27,224 bases of DNA from positions 1 to 27,224 of the IMG/VR virus record IMGVR_UViG_3300025687_000257. One strand, written 5' to 3'. Position numbers and translations under genes: made by a program. Shown piece after piece: positions 5,245-15,332 of this stretch (positions are counted from its first letter, which is position 1; each line of letters starts with the position of its first letter). This DNA comes from a virus. The notes beneath the pieces were generated by a model. That model worked only from the letters and a program-made list of their open reading frames with translations. It searched no databases and had not been told where the DNA came from.

Positions 5245-5652
5245 TTACTCGCTCCACGTAATACAACTTGCGTCCAAAGTACATGTGCCTTGATCGATCT
5301 TGATATGCAAGTACACAGTGCCAGTACCGAAGAACTGTTTCACAGGTAGATCAAACTGCCATGCACACACACCAACAGTAGAAGTGGTTAGACCAATAGC
5401 AACCGTTGCTTCGGTGTCAGGTAAAAAGGTGTAGTCACCACCACTATCACAAGATAGTCGCATAGTGATCTTGGGTGTAGCACTACCACCAGCAATGCTA
5501 GTAATACGCACATACACACCATTGATAATCGAAGTAAACTGTCCTGGTGTCAATACGTGTGTGTGGTATTTGTCCTTATCGTAACTTGTGCCGATAGCTG
5601 CCACATCTTCTGTAACAGTACTGCCATGATAATATCTTCCTGCTTTTCCCAT
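5245..5652 (-). CDS. small beta-rich virion protein
   Basis: This 135-residue protein begins MGKAGRYYHGSTVTEDVAAI and continues as alternating hydrophobic and polar stretches expected of a beta sandwich (ITSIAGGSATPKITMRLS, VYLHIKIDQGTC). The composition matches the neighbouring fibre-like proteins. A strong AAGGAGAAG site precedes the ATG at 5652. It is the first gene after a 54-bp gap that holds a copy of the TATTTTACAT element, so it may start a sub-transcript with the 256-residue gene. A small tail or head-surface protein is likely; the exact role is unknown. Confidence 0.78.
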   Translation of the reverse strand: MGKAGRYYHGSTVTEDVAAIGTSYDKDKYHTHVLTPGQFTSIINGVYVRITSIAGGSATPKITMRLSCDSGGDYTFLPDTEATVAIGLTTSTVGVCAWQFDLPVKQFFGTGTVYLHIKIDQGTCTLDASCITWSE

Positions 5653-5695
5653 ATTCTTCTCCTTCTTCTAATGGTATGTATTCACATATCATAAA

Positions 5696-5706
5696 ATGTA
5701 AAATAG
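5696..5706 (-). promoter_or_regulatory. shared late-gap element CTATTTTACAT, copy A
   Basis: Read leftward this is CTATTTTACAT, directly after the stop of the giant gene and upstream of the 135-residue gene. It matches copies at 15337-15347, 21155-21165 and 23010-23020. A and B match further: TATTTTACATT, one variable base, then TATG. A promoter or processing role is inferred. Confidence 0.4.
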
Positions 5707-8700
5707 TTATTCTTCTTCTTCTGCTCTTTTCTTTGCTTCTTCTGTCTTACCCAACTGTGATTCCAGTTCTTTTATCCTGGATTCCATTGCACGTTTTCTT
5801 GTCATCAACAATGAACGTTCAAGTTTGGTGCCTGTTTGTATTGATACTGGCCGTGTCAAACCTAGCACACGTTCTGGTGTAGTTTGATATGCTGTCTTTC
5901 CTTCTTCAGCTCCAAATGCTATCTTGCTCCATTCAATGATTGGTGCATCAATACCACTTACTGCCAATACTTTTCTTCCCCACACAATACGTTCCCGTTG
6001 TTTTTCCACTATTGGATATACATAACCATTCACGGCACCATCTTCTGGAGTTCCTTGCAACGGATATATTTCACCACCAAGAATATATTGGAGTACACCA
6101 GCAGTGGCAGTAGGATCACCACCAGTAAACATACCCACTGCATTCACATATTCCACAGGTACATTCTTACCAGAGTATTCAAACAAGTTTGGCATTTCAA
6201 GTATGTTCTTCAATCCTGGAGATACAAATCCTGTAAGTGTTCTTTTGTATCCTGTGGGTTCTTCTCCCCTTGCTACTGACACCAAATCTTCTGCCAAACC
6301 AAATACTTGCACCATTGCCCCAAGTGCTGGTATTGGTGGACTCATCATGTAGTAGTCTCTTGTTTCACCTTTGGTCAAGTTCACTGCAATCTTTTCTAGT
6401 GCCATCGGATGTGCGTATAACTTTTCATATATTGGCCTATTTCCACTTTCTTCATCCATTGCCATAAGAAATGTTTCTACACCCCTTTGAAATTTCAACT
6501 GCTCTACATATCGTTTGAAAATTTGTAGGTCTGTGAATGCACGTGAGAACATAGCCCAGTTAGCGCGTGAAAAGGAATAGAACATCAATAGATTTGTGGC
6601 AACTGTCTTTTCTGCTGAACTCATATCGGAGTAGTCGAACATTGAACGTTTGGCCAACTGCACTGCTTCTTCTGCACTGAAACCTTTGGCCAAAGAATCA
6701 TAGAACACATTTGTTCTGAAGATCAAATCTTCTTTCAAGGTCAAATCTTGTACAAAGAACTCACCAAGGAAACCCAATGTATTCTTGCTTTTGGCAGATA
6801 GTGTTGTGCCTGTTCTGCGTTTCAAGAAGTTGATCAATGAATCATTGGATATGGCACTAGTAACAAAGTTGATTTCACTTCTGATACCACTGCTTTGCAA
6901 TAGTTCGTATACTTCACCATACGTGTACGGTTTTCCACTTCTGTCCACAATGGCAATCATGTTGTAATATGGTGACGATGGACTATCACACAACATGGTT
7001 CTGAAACTGTTGCCAGTTGGTTGTACCATCTGTTGCAAGTTCTTACCATATAGGTTCTTCACATCTTGCCATTTTGGCACCTTGCCTGCTTTGATGGTGT
7101 CTATCATAGTCTTACCAAGCACAAGTGCTTGTTGGCCAACATATGCAACTGTGCTTGTTGCAACACCAGTGGAGAGATTTCCAACAGTAGCATAGGACAT
7201 GGATGATCCTGTCAATATGTTACCAGTGTGGAAATACACACGTGCACCAAGTAACATCGAATATCGATACGCACCAGTAACCATATTCAACAACATTGTT
7301 ACTGCTTTGCTTGTTGTTTTCCATCCAGGTTTTGTTGCTTCTTTTCGGAGATAACTATTTATACTTTGTGTCAATCCACTTACTCTAGCATCAGTGAGTG
7401 CTTTCTTCATTTCATCATAGGAGCTACCCATGATACCTTTCATGATACGTTCATTTGTAGCACCAAACACATCATCCAACATTCTGTTCACATCGTTTAT
7501 ATCTGCAATGCTACCAACATCCAAACCATTCTTGCGCATCAATACTTCACTGTATTCTTGTACTTTGGTCAAGTATTCTGCAATATCACTTTTGCCTTTT
7601 ATAGTGCTATCTTGTATCAGTTCTTCCAATGCTTGGCTTGTACTAACACGCCATGCATCCATATCCATAGAAGCACTGCCAAGTCTTGTACCAACATAAC
7701 TGCGCATGTGTTGGCCAATCACATCATTTGTAACTTCTGGTCTGAGTCTCATTTCCGGAAATACATCCAACTTCACCAAATCTTGTTCTACTGCACGGAT
7801 AGCATTCCTTGCCACAATCCTATCGCCTTCTGCCCAATAGTACATACCTGTCATGAAGTTCAAACGTATTTCTTCTGCTGCGGCCATATCCAACATGGTG
7901 ATACTCTTGGTGTTGCCACCAATCACGTTTTCTGGTCTTCGCACAATGGCACCCATCTCACCAACCAATGTGTTCAAGTGTTCCCAAAGTTGCTTTGGGT
8001 TTGCATACACTTTGATTGCAAATGCATCCAACTTGGCATTCAATAGTGCTTGTCCTTTGGGTGTGAGTATATCAGATTTGTATGTAAGGTTATCACCACC
8101 AGCACGCAACAGACTACTGTTCAAGTCTGCTTTCTCTCCAACACGCACAAACAATCTATCAATGGCCCATGCTCCAACACGTCTTACACGTGCCATGCTA
8201 TCACCACGGAAAGACGTGGTGCCTTGTATAACATCTTCAAACGATTGGCCCACAGTAGATACTGGACGTGGTGCCTTTGCTTGTGCTTCCAATGCTTGTA
8301 TCTGTTCTTTGGTGGTTTCTGTTAGTGCTTGTGATTCTTCTTTGAATGTTTGCTTGGCCAAATCCTTTTGTGATTTGGTTCTAGATGTCAGTGCATCGAT
8401 GGTATCTTTTGTTGCTTGCTTTTGTTGTTGTATCAATGCTTGCTTTTCTGCTTTGATACGTTGTTCTTCAATCGTGGCCAACTGTTTGGTGGCTTTCATA
8501 TCCTTTTCAAATTTATCTTTTACTGCTTGCAGCTTCTTCTTGTTGGTATCAATAGCAACTTTTTTGCGTTCTTCCAGGAACTTGGTTTTGTTATTCTTGA
8601 TATCCATACGGAGTTCATCGATGTGTGATTTGGTCTTTTTAGTATCCCAACCAAGATAACCAGGTCTTGAACGTGCTTGCAAATCTGCTAACTGATTTCT

Positions 8701-11700
8701 TGTGAAATAATCATCGGTACCCAACTTGATATCTTCAATAGAAGAATCCAATATATCCAGAACTGTTCTTGGTTCTGTTTTGGCCTCTAGTTGTATGGTG
8801 GCTTGTTCTGCCAATCCACCAAGTTTGGCTATAGTCTTATCCCAATCTGATTCTATTCCAGCCAACTCACTATCTAACTGCTCACGTATGGCCAACTGTT
8901 CTTCTTTGTATCGTGCTTCGTATGCTCTCAAATCGTCTGTGGCCTGTTGTTTGGTTTTCTCCACAAACTTGTTGGCATCTGCTTCTATCTGCTGAATCTG
9001 TTTCTTTGCTCTTTTCTCCAGAAGTGCAATACGTTCACCACTTGCTTTCTTATAGTCTATTATCTTCTGTGTGGTTTGTTTCTTTATTTCTTTTACTTCT
9101 TCTGCTGTCTTACCACGAACTTCTTTTTGGTAATCTTCACGAATCTTGCGCAGTGCTTTTTGGTCTGCATCCAGTGCATCATTCAAGTCTTTCACACTGT
9201 CAGTATATGTTTTGCGCAGTATTGCACGTCTTTCCACTGCACGTTCTCTGATTGCCTGTTTCAATCCTGGTAATGTATCTTGCATAGAACGCATGGTGTC
9301 ATCATATTCTTTGTCTAACTTGGCTTGGTCACTCAATCGTTCTTCCAATGCTTTCAACGTTCTGTCAACATCTGCAATGGTATCTGCTCTTTCGCCGACA
9401 ATAGATACTGCAAGTGCATCGATGGAGTTCATTGGTGTTTGTGGATCATCCACAAATCTTGCACGGTATTCTGCACTACCCATCAAACCACTGACTTCAC
9501 GGCGCAACTTGTTATCCATCGTGGATGCTTCTTGTGCAGTGTCCTTTATCAATCGTCTTTGTTGCAATGTTCCACCAGCAGTTTCAGGAACTACTTCTGT
9601 CCAAGCTCCAAGTGCTTTCTTTCCACGTGTTTGCACGAAGTCAATACCTGCTTTGATAGGGTCTTGGAATGAACGAAACCCACCCGCTTCCATCCACTTC
9701 TGTTGTTGCTTTGTGGAGAGGTGCGAAATATCTTTCGCACTTATGATATCACGTTGTAAGGTAGCAGCAGCAGAATCCAAATTTTGATCGATCAGATAGC
9801 GCAAATCATCAATGGCCAATCTTCCTGTGGTCACATCATTTTGTATCTTGGCCAAGTATTCTGTGTTGCTGGCAGTACGTGGAATGCTAGCAACATAACT
9901 TTGCAACTCTGTTGCTTCTGATGCATCTAACTTGTAGAACTCCATTTGTTCCAATGGTTGCACCAAAGTCTTTTCACCAAACTGCACAGTTCTTGGTGTA
10001 GAACTTATTGGTTCTACAACAAGTTCACCACGTTTTACGATGGAATGCAGTGTTGGTGCTACTCCACTTTCACTTGCACGTTTCAATATATCTGGTATCT
10101 TGGATTCATGTGCGAATGTATTCTTGGTGATGGCCCGAAAGTTTTCCATCGCTTTCAACTCTGGAACCACTTGGATAACCAATCCACGTGCAAATGCAGT
10201 ATTCACGGCATCTTTGATTTGGCCTATTTTTTCCAAATCAGTAAAACTATTTATTGGTGCATCAACTTTGATACCATAGTACTGTTCTAACTTTTCCACC
10301 AATCGAACATCTGTGCCAACAGTTTTGGTGCCTGTTTCCAAGAAGTCTTTGGTGGCCATCCAATCATCATACGTCTTTTCAAATTCTGCAACCTGGTCTG
10401 CTTTCAACAGTTTATTGTTTTGCAGCTGTTGCACCAACTGTTCTTTGGTTGGTATTCCACGGCCTTCACCTGTCATAGAGAAATGTTTGCTTGCTTCTGT
10501 ATTTTGCAAACCTTTCTTTTCAAGTTCAGTATAGGCATCTAACCCAAATTTGTTTGCATCTTGTATAGTCTGTTCTGCCACAAGTTCATCAGCAAATTTG
10601 TTTGTCACCAATGCACGCACATCCCCAGGATCAACCATCGTTCTCCACTTCTTTGCAGTTTGTGGTGATAGTCCAGTGATGATATTGGAATCTTTGTAGA
10701 ACCCATATGCAAATCCATCTTTGGCAGATTTCCAAAGTGATTCACTCTTGGCCAATGTTTGATTTGGTGCAAGCATTGCAGTGGATATGGCACGTGCTTG
10801 CTTCTGTGCTTTGATATTTTTGAATGCTCCATATGCACCACTACCAATACCGAAAGATGGTTCAATGAAATCACCCAACAATGAACCTGTCAAGTGTGTG
10901 GTTTTCTGCCATCCTTCCAAACCTATTTGGTCGGATATCTCTTTGGCTTCTCCTATCACACCTTTGTTCAATGCTATGTTTGCAAGTACTGGTGAATCAC
11001 CATATAGTGCTTGGTGTTCTTTTCTGTACTGCTCACGTTCTTTGGATATATCGTATACATCATCACTGAATGCAGAAGCAATGGTACCCATGATAGGGTC
11101 ATTCACGTAATGAACATAACCACCAGATATAACATTCGGAACTGTGAGCATAGAACGCATTGCCCAACCTGTAACGGTTTCAGCCTGTCCACCAAGTGGC
11201 CCTAACTCGGAGAGTATTCCACTTTCCACATACTGTTCTGGATTTGCAGTTATTTGTTGTGTTTTGGTAGGGTCATATATCCAACTATCTGGATTCCCAA
11301 TCACTTGTTTTGCACGTATCTTTGCAATGGTATCAGCATCTTGTGTAGATGGTTTGGCAGTGTCTGCACCCATAACCATCATTTTCAAGTTATCCACACT
11401 GATGAAATGTGAAGGGTCAGAACTCCAACGTTTCACGTTTTCATCGAACTGTTGTGATACGATTGGTGGATTCACTAGCAGATTGTTGTTCAAGATAGCA
11501 TTCCAAATTTCCATTGGTATTGCCATCTTTTCAGGGTCAGTCATTTGTTGTTTTGGAGTCCGTTCACCTTTGGCATAAAAGAATGCTGGTTCTACATACA
11601 TCACAGGAACTTGTTCTTTTGCTATGCTAGGTTTGTTTTCATCAACATAGTCATTGATAGCCTGTTGCATCTGTGCTTTTCTGTATTCTGCTTGTATCGG

Positions 11701-12615
11701 TGTAAGTTGTTTGAATGGTTTCCCCAAATCAACTTGACGTTGGAATGCTTGCACAGTTGGGTCTTGTGGCCCACCTTCTGGTGCCAAAGATTCCGGTTTC
11801 AATGTTGCAGGGTCAATGATTGGTTGTTGATCAATCACGGCCAAATCTTCCAATACAAGTTTGAGTGCATCCACTTCGGATAGATATGGTTTGCCTACAC
11901 GTGCAGATTGTACTGCCGTCATGATAGCAGTTAGTTCTTGTGTGGCCAACTTATCCAAATCACCTTCAACATTGTTATTTTGCAAATCTTGTTTGATAAC
12001 AGAGAGAAGTTGTGGTCTGTCTACTTCAATCTGTTCTTTGCTTTTTTGTGCAGTGATCTCTGGCACTACCTGTTGTTTTCCAAGTGCAGTGAAGATTGTT
12101 GGTGGTGCAACCTGTGATGTTTCAGCAGTGTATTGCACTGGTGGTGCAACACCAGTAATAGCAGCACCTTCTTTGGTTGGTTGGTATACACTACCAAAGC
12201 TTTCAAATGGAGCTTGCACACGAAGTGGAGTTACACCACCAGTGATATACTCTTTTGATACTTGGCCAAGTGCTTTCTTTTTGATTGACTCTGTATCAAT
12301 AGATTCTTCTGGTGTTCCACGGTCTTTCAAACTTTGTATTTCAACTTCTGCCGTCAAGTCTGCAAGCCTACCAACCAAAGATTGTTGGTATGATACATCA
12401 TCCACTTTCTCACCAGCCTGTTTCAACAGTTGGCCAAATGCATCAGTTCTGTAGAATGTCAATGGCACCATTGTTGCTTCTCCGTTTTGAGTTACAACAA
12501 TGTTTCCGAATGCATCACGTTTGATGGTTGGTGGTGTCATACCACCTTGAATTTGTGCCAACAGTTTGTTCAGTTCTTCTTCTGTGGTAATGGTTGGTGC
12601 ATCTGGCAAAGCCAT
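5707..12615 (-). CDS. giant (2302-residue) internal virion / DNA-ejection protein
   Basis: This is the largest gene, a quarter of the window. Residues 1-300 are Pro/Gln/Thr-rich and probably flexible. A long helical coiled coil rich in Lys, Glu and Gln spans about residues 1085-1445. The C-terminal third has a motif FDYSDMSSAEK (from residue 1993) followed by FYSFSRANWAMFSRAF. From memory this resembles a conserved stretch in large phage virion proteins carrying LPD38-type domains of the polyvalent-protein group. The C-terminus is a charged helix ending in EEEE. It lies after two Gln-rich genes, as the third of an ejection-protein trio comparable in place to T7 gp14-gp15-gp16. I see no lysozyme or transglycosylase motif. 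Its likely role is to leave the head with the DNA and help cross the envelope. The start at 12615 has AGGAGA upstream. Confidence 0.9.
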   Translation of the reverse strand: MALPDAPTITTEEELNKLLAQIQGGMTPPTIKRDAFGNIVVTQNGEATMVPLTFYRTDAFGQLLKQAGEKVDDVSYQQSLVGRLADLTAEVEIQSLKDRGTPEESIDTESIKKKALGQVSKEYITGGVTPLRVQAPFESFGSVYQPTKEGAAITGVAPPVQYTAETSQVAPPTIFTALGKQQVVPEITAQKSKEQIEVDRPQLLSVIKQDLQNNNVEGDLDKLATQELTAIMTAVQSARVGKPYLSEVDALKLVLEDLAVIDQQPIIDPATLKPESLAPEGGPQDPTVQAFQRQVDLGKPFKQLTPIQAEYRKAQMQQAINDYVDENKPSIAKEQVPVMYVEPAFFYAKGERTPKQQMTDPEKMAIPMEIWNAILNNNLLVNPPIVSQQFDENVKRWSSDPSHFISVDNLKMMVMGADTAKPSTQDADTIAKIRAKQVIGNPDSWIYDPTKTQQITANPEQYVESGILSELGPLGGQAETVTGWAMRSMLTVPNVISGGYVHYVNDPIMGTIASAFSDDVYDISKEREQYRKEHQALYGDSPVLANIALNKGVIGEAKEISDQIGLEGWQKTTHLTGSLLGDFIEPSFGIGSGAYGAFKNIKAQKQARAISTAMLAPNQTLAKSESLWKSAKDGFAYGFYKDSNIITGLSPQTAKKWRTMVDPGDVRALVTNKFADELVAEQTIQDANKFGLDAYTELEKKGLQNTEASKHFSMTGEGRGIPTKEQLVQQLQNNKLLKADQVAEFEKTYDDWMATKDFLETGTKTVGTDVRLVEKLEQYYGIKVDAPINSFTDLEKIGQIKDAVNTAFARGLVIQVVPELKAMENFRAITKNTFAHESKIPDILKRASESGVAPTLHSIVKRGELVVEPISSTPRTVQFGEKTLVQPLEQMEFYKLDASEATELQSYVASIPRTASNTEYLAKIQNDVTTGRLAIDDLRYLIDQNLDSAAATLQRDIISAKDISHLSTKQQQKWMEAGGFRSFQDPIKAGIDFVQTRGKKALGAWTEVVPETAGGTLQQRRLIKDTAQEASTMDNKLRREVSGLMGSAEYRARFVDDPQTPMNSIDALAVSIVGERADTIADVDRTLKALEERLSDQAKLDKEYDDTMRSMQDTLPGLKQAIRERAVERRAILRKTYTDSVKDLNDALDADQKALRKIREDYQKEVRGKTAEEVKEIKKQTTQKIIDYKKASGERIALLEKRAKKQIQQIEADANKFVEKTKQQATDDLRAYEARYKEEQLAIREQLDSELAGIESDWDKTIAKLGGLAEQATIQLEAKTEPRTVLDILDSSIEDIKLGTDDYFTRNQLADLQARSRPGYLGWDTKKTKSHIDELRMDIKNNKTKFLEERKKVAIDTNKKKLQAVKDKFEKDMKATKQLATIEEQRIKAEKQALIQQQKQATKDTIDALTSRTKSQKDLAKQTFKEESQALTETTKEQIQALEAQAKAPRPVSTVGQSFEDVIQGTTSFRGDSMARVRRVGAWAIDRLFVRVGEKADLNSSLLRAGGDNLTYKSDILTPKGQALLNAKLDAFAIKVYANPKQLWEHLNTLVGEMGAIVRRPENVIGGNTKSITMLDMAAAEEIRLNFMTGMYYWAEGDRIVARNAIRAVEQDLVKLDVFPEMRLRPEVTNDVIGQHMRSYVGTRLGSASMDMDAWRVSTSQALEELIQDSTIKGKSDIAEYLTKVQEYSEVLMRKNGLDVGSIADINDVNRMLDDVFGATNERIMKGIMGSSYDEMKKALTDARVSGLTQSINSYLRKEATKPGWKTTSKAVTMLLNMVTGAYRYSMLLGARVYFHTGNILTGSSMSYATVGNLSTGVATSTVAYVGQQALVLGKTMIDTIKAGKVPKWQDVKNLYGKNLQQMVQPTGNSFRTMLCDSPSSPYYNMIAIVDRSGKPYTYGEVYELLQSSGIRSEINFVTSAISNDSLINFLKRRTGTTLSAKSKNTLGFLGEFFVQDLTLKEDLIFRTNVFYDSLAKGFSAEEAVQLAKRSMFDYSDMSSAEKTVATNLLMFYSFSRANWAMFSRAFTDLQIFKRYVEQLKFQRGVETFLMAMDEESGNRPIYEKLYAHPMALEKIAVNLTKGETRDYYMMSPPIPALGAMVQVFGLAEDLVSVARGEEPTGYKRTLTGFVSPGLKNILEMPNLFEYSGKNVPVEYVNAVGMFTGGDPTATAGVLQYILGGEIYPLQGTPEDGAVNGYVYPIVEKQRERIVWGRKVLAVSGIDAPIIEWSKIAFGAEEGKTAYQTTPERVLGLTRPVSIQTGTKLERSLLMTRKRAMESRIKELESQLGKTEEAKKRAEEEE

Positions 12616-12616
12616 G

Positions 12617-14641
12617 TCATTCTCCTATGGTAGCATCGATGGTACTTGATTCAATCACAGTTTTTGTTGGTGTGGATTCAACTGTTTGTTCTTCTGAAAA
12701 CTTGAAATTTTCAGGTATTTCTATTGGTTGTTGATATGGTGCATCCAACATGTGTTTGGTTACCAAGTAATCAATGGCCTGTTGTCTTTGTTCATCAGTA
12801 AGTATTGGTGTTGTGGTGATTTGGTTCAGTGCAGATTGGTACAACTTATCTTTCTGTTCTTTGGTTGCACTCCTGGAAGGATTGTACAGACTATCAATCA
12901 CTTTGCGTGTTTGTTTACCAACTTCTTTGCCAACTTGTTTTCTTTGTTCTGGTGTTTTGTAAGTTAGTTCTGCTTCTGCTTTTTGTGCCATAGCCTCTGT
13001 ACGCATGTAACTTTGTGGAGTTGTGGCCAATATGGCATCTGCATTGCTAGATACTATATTGGATTTCACTGCTTGTTTGTATTGCTTCAATGATTCTTCT
13101 GGATAGTCAGACCGTTTCATAGTTTGTTCTATCTTGGCCAATGTTAGAATCTTGTCTTTTTTGCTTGGCAATGATTCAATCTGTTTCAATACATATGATG
13201 CAAGTTGCATGGGATTGTTTTCATATAGTGTGATTCCAGACAATGCAATATTGGATGCATTCACAGTTGGTTTTGGTGTTGGTGCCAATGTTTCTTGCAT
13301 CGATGGCATTTCTTGTATTGGTGGTGGTGCCAATCTTGGTTTCAATACTTCTTCTTCCATCGATGGCATTTCTTGTGTTGGTGGTGGTTTGATAGATTCT
13401 TGTGATAAACCAGGAATACTTTGTACATTTTCTTTGTATAGTGAATATTTTCCTGTTTCACCTTCTTCTGTTCTGATTGGTACACCAATACCATATTCCA
13501 ACGGTTCAAATGCTTGTGGTGGAAGTCCTTGCATTTCACGTGCAAGTGTATCACGTCTATATTGTTGTTCTATTTCTTTTGGAACTGCTTTTGGATAGTC
13601 AGATAGAAAGGAGTCAGCGATTTGTTTGGAACGTCCAAGCACTTCCATTTTGTCTTGTATTGGTTGTGGAATACCTGGTTGTGGTTCTGGTATTCTTGCT
13701 TGACGTGTTGGAGTTCCAGCAATCTCACGTGCAGTAGTTGCAGTGCGCTCCAACAAAGAACCTGTTGGTGCTGTTGGTGCTTGCAATCTTTGAAGTTCAG
13801 CAGTGATTGCATCTATTTCATCTTGGATTTTCTTTTGTCTTGCTGCAACATCTTCTGGTGTTTGTGTTGGTTTCAGTTTGGTTTGTCCACGTGTTGTGGT
13901 AGTTGGTACAAATGTTGGCACAAATGGAACTTCTTCTTGTCCAGCACCTAACACTGCTATCTCTCTATCTATCTCTGCTTTTCTTGCTTCCTTTTGTCTT
14001 TCTGTTCTGATAGCAGATTTGGCCAATGCTACCACAGGTTTGTTGCTAGCAGAGAGTGTTTCCTCACCTTGCATCTTTACTTGGTTTGGGTCTTCTCCCC
14101 TATCAATAGCACTTTGCACATCTTGTTTGTATCGTTCCAAGTTGCTTGTTATTGTTGGGTCTTTGATAGTACTTGTTTGGATGTCCAAAGATTTCTGTGC
14201 TTTCTGTCTATCTTCTTCTGCTACATCCTTTTCTTTCTGTAGTCTTTGTCTTTGTGCAGAAATATCATCAACACCACCAGTACCACCGGTTGCACGTGTG
14301 GTTGCACGTGTGGTTGTACTCCAAGTGGTTGCATTTCCCTTTTGTATGGCCAATGCTTCTTTGGATGCATCACTTGCAATCTTGTCTTGTGCTTTCACCA
14401 AATCGCCTTTGGTTTTCAACAACTGATTTCTGTAATCATTGAATGCTTTCATTTGTGCATCATACGTTGCACCTTCACGTTGCATTTGGGCCAATGTTTC
14501 TTTCATGGCCATGTCATAGATTCGGAATTTCTGTTGTGATACTGCATTTGCCCACGATTGCCCACTAGATTGTAGTCTTGGGTCTTGTTGGCTTCCAGTA
14601 ATCACATATACATTTTGCCCACCAATGTTTTGTATTGCCAT
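12617..14641 (-). CDS. internal virion protein-like, Gln/Thr-rich, 674 residues
   Basis: The protein opens MAIQNIGGQNVYVITGSQQD and continues with long helical, Gln- and Lys-rich coiled-coil stretches (about residues 35-100 and 130-280). A Pro-rich linker in the middle contains a tandem repeat of the form PP(I/T)QEMPSM. In DNA this is a 31-bp direct repeat with one mismatch, at 13298-13328 and 13358-13388. The C-terminal third is helical again and ends in acidic Thr/Glu-rich sequence. It has no enzyme motif or membrane helix. It lies two bases before the giant gene and nine after the 220-residue gene, and AGGAG precedes its ATG. By order and composition it is the middle member of the ejection-protein set, as T7 gp15 is. 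This is inference from position. Confidence 0.88.
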   Translation of the reverse strand: MAIQNIGGQNVYVITGSQQDPRLQSSGQSWANAVSQQKFRIYDMAMKETLAQMQREGATYDAQMKAFNDYRNQLLKTKGDLVKAQDKIASDASKEALAIQKGNATTWSTTTRATTRATGGTGGVDDISAQRQRLQKEKDVAEEDRQKAQKSLDIQTSTIKDPTITSNLERYKQDVQSAIDRGEDPNQVKMQGEETLSASNKPVVALAKSAIRTERQKEARKAEIDREIAVLGAGQEEVPFVPTFVPTTTTRGQTKLKPTQTPEDVAARQKKIQDEIDAITAELQRLQAPTAPTGSLLERTATTAREIAGTPTRQARIPEPQPGIPQPIQDKMEVLGRSKQIADSFLSDYPKAVPKEIEQQYRRDTLAREMQGLPPQAFEPLEYGIGVPIRTEEGETGKYSLYKENVQSIPGLSQESIKPPPTQEMPSMEEEVLKPRLAPPPIQEMPSMQETLAPTPKPTVNASNIALSGITLYENNPMQLASYVLKQIESLPSKKDKILTLAKIEQTMKRSDYPEESLKQYKQAVKSNIVSSNADAILATTPQSYMRTEAMAQKAEAELTYKTPEQRKQVGKEVGKQTRKVIDSLYNPSRSATKEQKDKLYQSALNQITTTPILTDEQRQQAIDYLVTKHMLDAPYQQPIEIPENFKFSEEQTVESTPTKTVIESSTIDATIGE
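13298..13388. repeat. 31-bp direct repeat pair inside the 674-residue gene
   Basis: Positions 13298-13328 and 13358-13388 are identical except for one base, with starts 60 bp apart. They encode two copies of a Pro-Gln-Glu-Met-Pro-Ser-Met segment. The 20-codon period suggests a recent in-frame duplication in a flexible linker. Confidence 0.75.
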
Positions 14642-14650
14642 GTCAATCTC

Positions 14651-15313
14651 CTAGAAGTTACCCAACATATCAAATGGAATGGTTGTATCAATACCAAGTA
14701 AATCCATCAACTCTTGGTCTGTGGTGCCAAAGTATGATGCATAATCTTGCACGGCTTGTTGTTGGGCTTTCTGTGCTTGTTGTTGTTGTTGTGCAAGTTG
14801 TAATCTGTAGTTCATCAACTTGTCTGTTGCCATTTGGCCTGTGTATGTTTCAGCTCCAGCAGTCACAGGTTTTGTAAGTGCTTCTGCTCTCTTTCTTGCA
14901 TACTCTGCTTGTTGTGCTTCCAATGCTCTCAACTCTTGTTCTTGTCTTTGCTTCTTGGCCAAGTCTTGTTCTTCGATTGCTTGTTGCACTTGCACTTGGG
15001 TTCTTGCACCTTGTTCTGCTCCAATCTGTTGGCCCAACAAAGCAAGTCCACTTTGCGCACTACCAAGTTGTTGTGCATATTGTCTTTGTGTCAAATCGGC
15101 TTGTTGCATTGCTTGGCGTGCGCTTGCTTGCATCTTGTTTTCAAGTGCAGCACGTTCTTGGTCTGTCAATCCCAATGCACCAAGTTCTTGTTGACGTTGC
15201 AAGTCTTGCAATCTTTTCTTCTGTTCTCTTTCAAATTTGCTAGGTACAATGTCAGGCAATGCACCAACTGCAGTTGCACCACTTGCCAATAATGCTAATG
15301 TTAATGGATCCAT
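14651..15313 (-). CDS. internal virion protein-like, Ala/Gln-rich, 220 residues
   Basis: The N-terminus (MDPLTLALLASGATAVGALP) is weakly hydrophobic, and the rest (about residues 25-195) is one Ala/Gln-rich coiled coil with many QQ pairs. The C-terminus (TTDQELMDLLGIDTTIPFD) is short and acidic. A hydrophobic start followed by an Ala/Gln-rich helix of about 200 residues is typical of the first ejection protein of podoviruses, such as T7 gp14, which enters the outer membrane. The GGGGG site before the ATG at 15313 is strong. A copy of the TATTTTACAT element lies 24 bases upstream, at the end of the preceding gene. Confidence 0.85.
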   Translation of the reverse strand: MDPLTLALLASGATAVGALPDIVPSKFEREQKKRLQDLQRQQELGALGLTDQERAALENKMQASARQAMQQADLTQRQYAQQLGSAQSGLALLGQQIGAEQGARTQVQVQQAIEEQDLAKKQRQEQELRALEAQQAEYARKRAEALTKPVTAGAETYTGQMATDKLMNYRLQLAQQQQQAQKAQQQAVQDYASYFGTTDQELMDLLGIDTTIPFDMLGNF

Positions 15314-15332
15314 AGATTCCCCCTATATATTC

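Noticed and set aside
7366-8659. Long plus-strand open frames (226 and 268 residues) opposite the giant gene
   Set aside because: They are antisense shadows of a long gene with strong codon bias. Their products are Cys/Phe/Ser-rich, without domains or ribosome binding sites.
5707-12615. Idea that the giant protein is an N4-like virion RNA polymerase
   Set aside because: I could not find polymerase motifs such as the catalytic DxxGR region or the motif B Lys/Tyr pattern; the sequence looks structural.
13803-14426. Plus-strand 207-residue frame opposite the 674-residue gene
   Set aside because: Antisense shadow; the Cys/Ser-rich composition reflects complements of Gln, Ala and Thr codons.
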